Below are positions 21,443 to 27,512 of a stretch of 27,512 nucleotides of DNA, piece after piece (positions within the stretch are counted from its first letter, which is position 1; each line of letters starts with the position of its first letter). The notes beneath the pieces were generated by a model. The model was given only the letters and a program-made list of their open reading frames with translations. It did no database searches and was not told where the DNA came from. Source of the DNA: a virus. Location of the stretch: the IMG/VR virus record IMGVR_UViG_3300025570_000088, positions 1-27,512 of that record. One strand, given 5' to 3'. Position numbers and translations under genes: made by a program.

Positions 21443-21471
21443 ATTATAACACAGGTTTCTAGGGAAGTCAA
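21443..21471 (-). promoter_or_regulatory. Extended -10 sigma-70 promoter for gp45
   Basis: TTGACT (21471-21466), 17 nt, TATAAT (21448-21443) on the minus strand, with TGTGT before the -10. The -35 contains the TGA stop of gp46. It would give a leader of roughly 25 nt before the clamp gene. Confidence 0.9.
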
Positions 21472-23174
21472 GCGACTTTACTAAAGTTTTTCTCTTTAAT
21501 GAATTCGATCTTCGAATCAAAGTATTGCTCCAGGATTGCTCCTTTATGACTGATAACAAAGATGCTAGAATCACCATCCATACTATCAATTATCTTAGTC
21601 AGGTTATCCACACCATCAGCATCAAGAGATGAATCAAAAGTCTCATCTAGTATCAGCAGATTAGTGGCAACACTGTTCTTCATCTTAGCGATCATACGCC
21701 AAGTAAATAGTAACGCCAGATCGATACGTTGCTTCTCGCCCTCTGAGAACGAATCATACGAGAACGAATCACGGTGACGCGAACGAATAGTTTCTTTGAA
21801 AGTGTCATCTAGGTCAAACGAGACATAGAAGTCCAGAATCTGAAGATACTGATTCGTCAGTTTATTAATGACAGGCAAGTACTGCTTAATGATCTTGGTT
21901 TTGATACCAGTATCTTTCAACAGTTCTGCTATAACAACACCATATGATCCTTCGTCAGCAATCACGATATGTTCATCATGTAGAACTTGCTTACTCGCTT
22001 CGAGTTCTGCTTTCGCCTCTAGTGCTTCATCAATACTTGCTGTCTCTTCATCAATCTTAATAAGGTCATTCTGAAGAACTGACATACGTTTCTGCCACTC
22101 GTTCACTTGAGCATTGCTGATATGTACATCATTAATGGCAGAGACCAGTTGCTTGCTATGAGTCTCTACACTTCCACGTCTATCGTCGAGTTCGTTGATT
22201 TTAGTGGACGCTTGGGTTCTACCTTCTTCGAGTTCTTCTCCCTTAGTTCGTGCGTGTGCTGTTTTTGCTGATTTAAGGGATTCTTCGATGTCCTGGTCAC
22301 AGGTTGGACAGATGTCATTACTTTCATAGAATTTAATTTCCTTTGCAAGTTCTTTCTGTTTAACCTGAAACTGATGGTCGTACTTCTCGAACTCTACTCT
22401 CTGCTTGTTTATCTTAGCAAGTTGTGACTTTACTTGTGTCAGTTCATGCTCAAGATCAGCAGTATTAGTTGCTATACGTTCATCAATCTTCTCGCCCAAC
22501 TCAGTAATCTCTACCTGCTTCTTCGCTTTCTGTTCGGAACTAAGTTGACGAAGTGTGTTCACATATCGTTCTTGGTTCTTAATCTTATCACGAATCAACT
22601 CTAACTGAACTTGATTAGTCCGACCCTTCTCACGTAGCACTGACATACGCTCTTTAAGAATACCATTCATCTTAGAGAATACATTAATGTCAAGTAGGTC
22701 TTCGATCACATCTCGTCTGTGTTGAGCAGGCAGTTGCATGAATGGAACAAATGAAGATGATCCAAGAACAACTATCTGGTGAAACGATTTGTGATTCAAC
22801 TTCAGAATATTCTTCTCAAGTACTGACTGATATTCTTTATTATGACTGTCCTGATTGACCAGAACATTATCTTTCCATATCTCAAAAGTGTTGGGTTTAA
22901 TACCACGATGAATCTTATACTCACTCACACCAACAGAGAATTCAACTTCAACTACAGTTGCTTTACCGTTGATAGAATTTATTAACTGATTCTTCGTGAT
23001 ACTCCGATGTGCCTTACCGAACAGAGCGAACGACAGAGCATCCAGCATTGTAGACTTACCTGCACCGTTCTGACCTACTACAAGAGTAGACCTAGAACGA
23101 TTCAGTTGGATCTCTGTGAAGTTATCACCCGTTGATAAGAAATTCTTATATCTTAGTTTTTTAAAAATAATCAT
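21468..23174 (-). CDS. 46: gp46-like recombination nuclease ATPase (SbcC/Rad50 family)
   Basis: A 568-aa SMC-like ATPase (T4 gp46 is 560 aa). Walker A is GQNGAGKS (34-41). Two coiled-coil arms of about 100 residues flank a zinc hook CPTC (289-292). The ABC signature SFSEGEKQR is near 475-483 and Walker B is LLILDE (506-511). With gp47 it resects double-strand ends for recombination-dependent replication. Its ATG overlaps the gp47 stop as ATGA. The stop codon forms part of the gp45 promoter. Confidence 0.97.
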   Translation of the reverse strand: MIIFKKLRYKNFLSTGDNFTEIQLNRSRSTLVVGQNGAGKSTMLDALSFALFGKAHRSITKNQLINSINGKATVVEVEFSVGVSEYKIHRGIKPNTFEIWKDNVLVNQDSHNKEYQSVLEKNILKLNHKSFHQIVVLGSSSFVPFMQLPAQHRRDVIEDLLDINVFSKMNGILKERMSVLREKGRTNQVQLELIRDKIKNQERYVNTLRQLSSEQKAKKQVEITELGEKIDERIATNTADLEHELTQVKSQLAKINKQRVEFEKYDHQFQVKQKELAKEIKFYESNDICPTCDQDIEESLKSAKTAHARTKGEELEEGRTQASTKINELDDRRGSVETHSKQLVSAINDVHISNAQVNEWQKRMSVLQNDLIKIDEETASIDEALEAKAELEASKQVLHDEHIVIADEGSYGVVIAELLKDTGIKTKIIKQYLPVINKLTNQYLQILDFYVSFDLDDTFKETIRSRHRDSFSYDSFSEGEKQRIDLALLFTWRMIAKMKNSVATNLLILDETFDSSLDADGVDNLTKIIDSMDGDSSIFVISHKGAILEQYFDSKIEFIKEKNFSKVA

Positions 23175-24244
23175 ACTATATCTAGGGTCTGTGCCTCAAT
23201 CATTAATTGGTGAACTTCATTCTTGATACGATCTTTGTCTAAGACTGTATCTACAGCGTCTATGTAAGTATACAACAAATCTTCGGTAGAGTCAACATTT
23301 ATTTTATCATCATCAACATCATCACCCATAAACTCAGAAAAGTTCTCTGCAATCTTCAGTTCATGTATCTGTTTCATCTGCAAACGATCCACGAACTTCT
23401 CGAACAATTTAGGTTTAGACTTGTTCACCACAATCAACTTGACATACTTATTATCTACGTCAGGTAGTTCACCAATACCATACTTGTAATCCGCCTTCTC
23501 TACCGTATCGTCATAGTACACACGTTCGAAGATACGCAGTGGATTATGTACGGGTGTCAGTTCACGAGTGTCTGTGTCTAGTACATGGAAGTACTTAGGA
23601 TCATGTGCATCAGACCAGAAGAACTCGTACTGTGACCCAAGATAATGAATCGGTCCTTGCTGTGACTTGGTATGAAAGTGACCAGATAGAACCATTTCGA
23701 ATCTATCGAACGTCGATGATTTCATACCATGTACACAAGGAATACCCGCTTGCATCTCAAACCCTTCTAACTCCAAGTGCGCACCTACATGAGATGCTTT
23801 ACACGTAGCAAGAAACTCCATCGTGTGCTTTTCGTTATCTTGGTTTATCCACGGAACAAGTGCAAAATCAAGACCATCATAATTAACAACAGTAGGTTTT
23901 TCGATGATACGAACCTCTGCCATATAATGTCCGAGTAGTTCTTTTAGAGCATTCAGTTGATTCGTGTTCTTGTAGTACACATCGTGATTACCCGGGATAA
24001 TGTCCATGTGTATTTTATACTCACGAAGTTTCTCTAGGAATATCTTACGATTGTGTTCTAGTGCCTTAAAGTTAATAGTCTTTCTGTTCTCATAATAATC
24101 ACCAAGATGCACAATCTTAGTAATCCCGTTCTCTTTCAGATATGGAAAGAATACATCACGATAGAATCTCTCTTGATAGTCCATAAAGACTTCAGAAGAA
24201 TTTCGTACACCACAATGTGTATCATTTAGAAAAGCAATCTTCAA
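23171..24244 (-). CDS. 47: gp47-like recombination nuclease (SbcD/Mre11 family)
   Basis: A 357-aa metallophosphoesterase (T4 gp47 is 339 aa). The metal-binding motifs are all present: DTH (8-10), HLGDYYENR (Asp49), PGNHD (84-88) and SGHFH (187-191). It is the nuclease subunit paired with gp46. The C-terminal part (after about 270) is helical and acidic, the likely gp46-binding region. It starts 3 nt after gp55, so gp55, gp47 and gp46 form one transcription unit. Confidence 0.97.
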   Translation of the reverse strand: MKIAFLNDTHCGVRNSSEVFMDYQERFYRDVFFPYLKENGITKIVHLGDYYENRKTINFKALEHNRKIFLEKLREYKIHMDIIPGNHDVYYKNTNQLNALKELLGHYMAEVRIIEKPTVVNYDGLDFALVPWINQDNEKHTMEFLATCKASHVGAHLELEGFEMQAGIPCVHGMKSSTFDRFEMVLSGHFHTKSQQGPIHYLGSQYEFFWSDAHDPKYFHVLDTDTRELTPVHNPLRIFERVYYDDTVEKADYKYGIGELPDVDNKYVKLIVVNKSKPKLFEKFVDRLQMKQIHELKIAENFSEFMGDDVDDDKINVDSTEDLLYTYIDAVDTVLDKDRIKNEVHQLMIEAQTLDIV

Positions 24245-24247
24245 GGT

Positions 24248-24859
24248 CTAGTCCTCAAAATGTCCAGTCAAATCAGAATCAACAGAGCGACTTCGACGTT
24301 TACGTTTATTGTCTTTAGCATACTCTTTAATGAGTCTATCATTGGACTTAACATAGTCGATTCTACCACGTAACTCTTCTACAAACGCCTGTGTCTGCTG
24401 TTGTACTCCAGCATCAAGTAACTCATTACTAACTAGTTCGGACAATCCACTCTCTGACAAGTAGCGTACCTTAATGTCTTGTTGCTTCTTCTCTTTCTCA
24501 ATACGGCGAAGAAAAGCATACCAACTAATCTGTGTAAAATATGCGAATGCATTAGGTTTACCAGTTCGTGTGGCAGTTTCAAGATTATAGTTTTCAATTG
24601 CTTTTAAGCAGTTTTCTACAGCATCCATTACCATTTCTTCGCGATACGTATATCGGACGAAGTTAGATTTATGTGATAGTCCTTCACATATCTTTAAAAA
24701 GCATTCCGCAATGTAGTTAGTGACGATTGGTGGTACTTCGCCCTTCGCTACTGCGGCATTCTTAGATGCAACATAGTCCACTACCGCCTGTGAGAACATA
24801 GCATTATTAACGTAATGCGGTTTCTCTTTTGGTTTAAGTTTCTTTGTTGGTTCTTTCAT
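24248..24859 (-). CDS. 55: gp55-like late sigma factor
   Basis: A 203-aa protein (T4 gp55 is 185 aa) that directs host RNA polymerase to TATAAATA late promoters together with gp45. The central part (about 90-140) resembles sigma region 2: REEMVMDAVENCLKAIENY followed by NAFAYFTQISWYAFLRRIEKE. It ends SDLTGHFED, a hydrophobic-acidic tail where T4 gp55 carries its clamp-binding epitope. Its promoter lies inside the upstream nucleotidyltransferase gene. A matching late promoter is in this window before hsp20. Confidence 0.93.
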   Translation of the reverse strand: MKEPTKKLKPKEKPHYVNNAMFSQAVVDYVASKNAAVAKGEVPPIVTNYIAECFLKICEGLSHKSNFVRYTYREEMVMDAVENCLKAIENYNLETATRTGKPNAFAYFTQISWYAFLRRIEKEKKQQDIKVRYLSESGLSELVSNELLDAGVQQQTQAFVEELRGRIDYVKSNDRLIKEYAKDNKRKRRSRSVDSDLTGHFED

Positions 24860-24885
24860 TATCTTTGCTTACTCGGGTTAAGGGT

Positions 24886-25335
24886 TTATGTAACTTCGTT
24901 TGTTGGTTTATTATACACCACTTTTGCCTGATTGTCAACCACTCTTTGTCTTAAATCAGACGAAGAGAATCTGTGGGATCTTTCATTGAAGTAGATATGC
25001 ATACCTCGCTTACGACAGAGGTCTCTGCCAGTAAACTCTTTGTCCTTATATTCTTCGCCCAGTATACGTACATCTATATCGTACATAGAAAGAATATCAG
25101 TGAGGTCACGCTCGGTGCTGTAGGGAACAATCTCGTCAACATACGAACACGCTTGAAGTTGCGTGTAGCGTTCAACGATAGTTTGGATGGGTGCGTTCTT
25201 TGTGGGGCGATCTAGTTGTGGGTCAACTTGAAGTCCTACTATAAGATATTCACATTGTTCTTTTGCGTTGCGGAGCATCTGTACGTGACCAGCATGTAGC
25301 AGATCGAATGCGGAGCAAGTGAAACCAATTTTCAT
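24886..25335 (-). CDS. Cytidylyltransferase-like nucleotidyltransferase
   Basis: A 149-aa enzyme of the glycerol-3-phosphate cytidylyltransferase type, transferring CMP or AMP to a phosphorylated alcohol or sugar. The active-site HAGH (14-17, in FDLLHAGH) is present, as is ERYTQL near 55. The closing block RFSSSDLRQR (122-131) resembles the ISSTxIR motif. The substrate is unknown. It fits a nucleotide-activated sugar or polyol pathway with the glycosyltransferase and dehydrogenase genes. It has its own consensus promoter, a weak ribosome site, and contains the gp55 promoter near its 3' end. Confidence 0.88.
   Translation of the reverse strand: MKIGFTCSAFDLLHAGHVQMLRNAKEQCEYLIVGLQVDPQLDRPTKNAPIQTIVERYTQLQACSYVDEIVPYSTERDLTDILSMYDIDVRILGEEYKDKEFTGRDLCRKRGMHIYFNERSHRFSSSDLRQRVVDNQAKVVYNKPTNEVT
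24910..24938 (-). promoter_or_regulatory. Perfect sigma-70 promoter for gp55-gp47-gp46
   Basis: TTGACA (24938-24933), 17 nt, TATAAT (24915-24910) on the minus strand, located inside the last codons of the nucleotidyltransferase gene. The transcript would start near 24903, giving a leader of about 45 nt before gp55. Confidence 0.93.
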
Positions 25336-25367
25336 AATATAATGCCATTTCTTTTAATATAGAGTCC

Positions 25368-25396
25368 ATTATACACTATTAATGAACGATTGTCAA
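25368..25396 (-). promoter_or_regulatory. Perfect sigma-70 promoter for the nucleotidyltransferase gene
   Basis: TTGACA (25396-25391), 17 nt, TATAAT (25373-25368) on the minus strand, 33 nt before the ATG at 25335. It follows the terminator-like hairpin at 25411-25437. Confidence 0.94.
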
Positions 25397-25410
25397 GAAG
25401 TAAAATTAAT

Positions 25411-25437
25411 TAAAGAAAAAGGTTGACATCCTTTCTC
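25411..25437 (-). terminator. Intrinsic terminator after the uvsW operon
   Basis: On the minus strand an 8-bp stem (GAGAAAGG 25437-25430 with CCTTTTTC 25422-25415, one G-U pair) and a 7-nt loop are followed by TTT and more A/T. It ends the uvsW plus 162-aa gene unit. On the plus strand one pair becomes A-C, so the hairpin favours minus-strand RNA. Confidence 0.75.
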
Positions 25438-25451
25438 ATTTATAGTATAAT
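25423..25451 (+). promoter_or_regulatory. Perfect sigma-70 promoter on the plus strand, antisense
   Basis: TTGACA (25423-25428), 17 nt, TATAAT (25446-25451) on the plus strand. Transcription would start near 25458 and run into the 3' end of the 162-aa gene and then uvsW in antisense. The -35 hexamer lies in the loop of the hairpin described at 25411-25437. No plus-strand gene and no clear terminator follow. Confidence 0.8.
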
Positions 25452-25495
25452 GCACTTAGCACGTTTTTAATCACAAAGAAAAACTCTTTAGACAC

Positions 25496-25984
25496 TCAGT
25501 GAATAATATCATCGTCTTCTGGTTTATTCTTCATAAAAGGAAACTGAACAACATTATCACCATCTTTGCTCATAACACGTTTCATCGATGCTTCTAAGCG
25601 TCCTTTATTCTTCTCTAGGTTCTGTGCAAATAATTCTTCTGCTTCAGCAACTTCTTCATCTCTTTCTAAAGCAATATCATTCATCTCTTGCACTGCATAT
25701 ATAAACTCAGCACAAAGATGTTTGTTAGGGCGATTCACCGTAAGAACATGACTCATATCCAGCACCATATACTCTTTCTCACCTTCACAAAATTGAACGA
25801 AAGGACGGAATAAGAAAATGCTTTCACCACTATCATTCATTTGACCACTCACTATCTGCATAACATTTTTAATAATGATATCTTTAGAGTCCGAAATATT
25901 TGGATCAGTCCACTCTAATACCTCACATACTATCTCATGTCCACTCGTCAACTTAAATTGTGCAAAATCTAATTCATTCATCAT
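25496..25984 (-). CDS. Unknown protein cotranscribed with uvsW
   Basis: A 162-aa protein. The first about 85 residues look like a small beta barrel (FKLTSGHEIVCEVLEW, then SIFLFRPFVQF and MVLDMSHVLTVN), somewhat like an Sm/LSm fold. An acidic helix follows (ALERDEEVAEAEELFAQNLEKN), then a tail with VVQFPFMKNKPEDDD. The start overlaps the uvsW stop as ATGA. A barrel fold would fit nucleic-acid or protein binding, but this is inference. The gene body is opposed by the antisense promoter at 25423-25451. Confidence 0.82.
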   Translation of the reverse strand: MMNELDFAQFKLTSGHEIVCEVLEWTDPNISDSKDIIIKNVMQIVSGQMNDSGESIFLFRPFVQFCEGEKEYMVLDMSHVLTVNRPNKHLCAEFIYAVQEMNDIALERDEEVAEAEELFAQNLEKNKGRLEASMKRVMSKDGDNVVQFPFMKNKPEDDDIIH

Positions 25985-27456
25985 ATATCAACCTGTGTTA
26001 TCTTATAGGGAAACTGCTCTGCCGTGTAGATTTTTATCCTCTCTGCACTATGGCGAAGAGTAAAGTTTGCTTTCTTACCTATATGTAGATCATCCGCTAT
26101 ATCATATAATTTGGCAGTTGAACCATCATCACTCTGTCTTAACCCACGCCCGATAGACTGGAGTACACGTATCTGAGACTTGCTCGGAGACGCGAATATA
26201 ATATTGTGCAGATTTCGTATGTTAATACCAGTAGAAAAAGTGCCAAGAGAGGCAACAATGATACAATTATTATGCTTATCAACGATATTACGGATCTGTT
26301 CTCTATCTGCTGTCTTCGTCTCCCCACTAACATAGAATATCCTTTGACCTTCTTTGAGTTTATCTTCTACTAAATCCCGAAGCACCTTGCCATGCTTATC
26401 AACCAAGTTAAATAATACAAGTGTATTTCCAGTTTGATTGACCGCCAAGTTTGCAATGAAGTTGTTACGTTTTTCGTAAGTAACAATAAAATCGATTTCA
26501 TCTTGGTAACTCCTACCTTCTGTTAATTTACAAAACTCTTCGGCATACTTTAATAGTATAATGTCGATGTCTAGTTTTGCCAATGTCTCATTTTCTTGTA
26601 GTGCGTGTGTTGTTGTAACGCGATGTACCGGACCAAATAATCCCTCTAACACTAACTTATGTACTTGAGTACCGTCGAGTGTGCCTGTTGTTCCCCATCT
26701 ATATTCAGCATTCTTTGCTTTGTTCATAATAGATGATAAGGACTTCGACTTGAATCCATGTACTTCATCACCAAAGATAGCACCATAGTCTTCGAACCAA
26801 ACTGGGTGTAACTTATAGATGGACTGCCATGTTGTGACAACAATACGCTTATCAGTCTCTTTATCTTTACCAGAATAAATCTTGTGTACTTCGTTATCTA
26901 CATCCATTCCGTATGATTTAAAGTCAGCATACATCTGCTCAACAAGAGATGTTGTCGGAACAATAACAAGAATCTTCTTATCATGATTCGCCATGTACCA
27001 TTGCATTAACAGATAGATGATAAAGGATTTGCCAGAACCAGTCGGAGATATTAGAATACATCGCTTATATGTGATAGCGTGTGTTATAGCATCATACTGA
27101 TAGTCGCGAGGTTTGAATGGAATACCTAAAGTATCCATCCAATTCATGGTCTCTAAGTGATTGACTTTGTTAGTTTCGTACGGGAAACCGTAAGCACCTT
27201 CGTCCACCTTGATGCCATACCCACGTTGCATAGCAAACTTCTTTATAGCATAGTATAACCCTGCATTGATCTGTCCTGTGTTACGATCCAGCATTCTTAT
27301 CTTGCCGTCCCACAACCGCTTCTTTACAGCGGGCATGAACTTCGCACCAGGTACCTCAAATGTAAAGTGTTCACTCAATTCATGGACCACATCAGGGTCA
27401 CACTCCACCAATTGGAGCATCGAGTAATCTTTCATTTTCAGGGTTATTGTTTGCAT
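25981..27456 (-). CDS. uvsW: UvsW-like helicase
   Basis: A 491-aa superfamily 2 helicase (T4 UvsW is about 500 aa). An N-terminal domain (about 1-110) precedes the motor. Motif I is PTGSGKS (138-144), motif II is DEVH (230-233), motif III is TGT (near 257), and motif VI is SIGRGLRQ (434-441). It unwinds R-loops and branched DNA and helps switch from origin- to recombination-dependent replication. The ATG follows an in-frame TAA directly (TAAATG) with AGGA in front, so translation is coupled to the gene upstream. Confidence 0.97.
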   Translation of the reverse strand: MQTITLKMKDYSMLQLVECDPDVVHELSEHFTFEVPGAKFMPAVKKRLWDGKIRMLDRNTGQINAGLYYAIKKFAMQRGYGIKVDEGAYGFPYETNKVNHLETMNWMDTLGIPFKPRDYQYDAITHAITYKRCILISPTGSGKSFIIYLLMQWYMANHDKKILVIVPTTSLVEQMYADFKSYGMDVDNEVHKIYSGKDKETDKRIVVTTWQSIYKLHPVWFEDYGAIFGDEVHGFKSKSLSSIMNKAKNAEYRWGTTGTLDGTQVHKLVLEGLFGPVHRVTTTHALQENETLAKLDIDIILLKYAEEFCKLTEGRSYQDEIDFIVTYEKRNNFIANLAVNQTGNTLVLFNLVDKHGKVLRDLVEDKLKEGQRIFYVSGETKTADREQIRNIVDKHNNCIIVASLGTFSTGINIRNLHNIIFASPSKSQIRVLQSIGRGLRQSDDGSTAKLYDIADDLHIGKKANFTLRHSAERIKIYTAEQFPYKITQVDI

Positions 27457-27512
27457 TTAGAATCCTGCTTCAAATTGCTTCCATCGTATCATATTTCCGA
27501 TTGTCTGGTGTC
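27457..27512 (-). CDS. Partial C-terminus of the gene upstream of uvsW
   Basis: An open frame enters from the window edge and ends with TAA immediately before the uvsW ATG. The last residues are MIRWKQFEAGF. The direct TAAATG junction and the AGGA inside its last codons resemble the other gene junctions here. It is too short to identify, and an untranslated leader remains possible. Confidence 0.4.
   Translation of the reverse strand, partial: HQTIGNMIRWKQFEAGF

Noticed and set aside
25436-25443. TATAAATG on the minus strand as a second late promoter
   Set aside because: One mismatch to TATAAATA and embedded in the plus-strand promoter spacer. It is not convincing without start mapping.
1-27512. 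tRNA genes, CRISPR arrays, insertion sequences, integrase or attachment sites
   Set aside because: Gaps between genes are short and hold promoters, terminators or small ORFs. No cloverleaf-like, direct-repeat-spacer or transposase-like sequence was noticed on either strand.

Overview
The window is a contiguous part of a T4-like (Tevenvirinae-type, marine 'exo-T4') myovirus genome. The evidence is the T4 replication and recombination core in the order usual for marine T4-like phages. Read along the minus strand from high to low coordinates it is uvsW, an unknown gene, gp55, gp47, gp46, gp45, gp44, gp62, regA, gp43, uvsX and gp41. Every supported gene is on the minus strand. Genes are tightly packed, with ATGA, TAATG and GTGA overlaps. 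The host is a bacterium that uses consensus sigma-70 promoters, probably a marine proteobacterium. The species cannot be read from the sequence.

Region 25.5-27.5 kb: UvsW helicase and an unknown acidic protein. Region 18.7-25.4 kb: a nucleotidyltransferase, the late sigma factor gp55, the SbcCD-like nuclease gp46/gp47, the sliding clamp gp45, a 62-aa unknown, an AT-rich FkbM methyltransferase and the clamp loader ATPase gp44. Region 15.8-18.7 kb: a DexA-like exonuclease inserted between gp44 and gp62, then RegA, a 42-aa protein, a late-promoter-driven Hsp20, a 30-aa membrane peptide and a glycosyltransferase. Region 8-15.8 kb: DNA polymerase gp43, a SAM methyltransferase, an archaeo-eukaryotic-type primase candidate, a degenerate UDP-glucose-dehydrogenase-like protein, UvsX, an unknown and helicase gp41. 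Region 0-8 kb: accessory genes, namely peroxiredoxin, a DUF3310-like protein, MazG-like, WYL_2-like, UDP-glucose dehydrogenase-like, GroES-like co-chaperonin, S-adenosylmethionine synthetase (metK), dCMP deaminase, a BPSL0761-like protein and many small unknowns. Several of these are too short for ordinary gene calling.

The regulatory layer is unusually readable. Ten sigma-70-type promoters have a 17-nt spacer and a perfect TATAAT. Six of them have a perfect TTGACA, and one of those six points the other way (antisense). Three form a repeated promoter-leader cassette. Two have their TTGACA in the loop of a terminator-like hairpin. One T4-type late promoter (TATAAATA) precedes hsp20.

The most unusual points are: (1) an apparent pseudoenzyme derived from UDP-glucose dehydrogenase between the primase-like gene and uvsX, together with a second relative that keeps its catalytic motifs; (2) an AEP-like primase candidate, with an apparently leaderless transcript, close to helicase gp41; (3) an exonuclease gene within the clamp-loader operon; (4) phage metK with two methyltransferase genes; and (5) the nested terminator/promoter elements. 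No tRNA, CRISPR array, insertion sequence or integrase was found, and once the small ORFs are counted no gene-free stretch exceeds about 160 bases.
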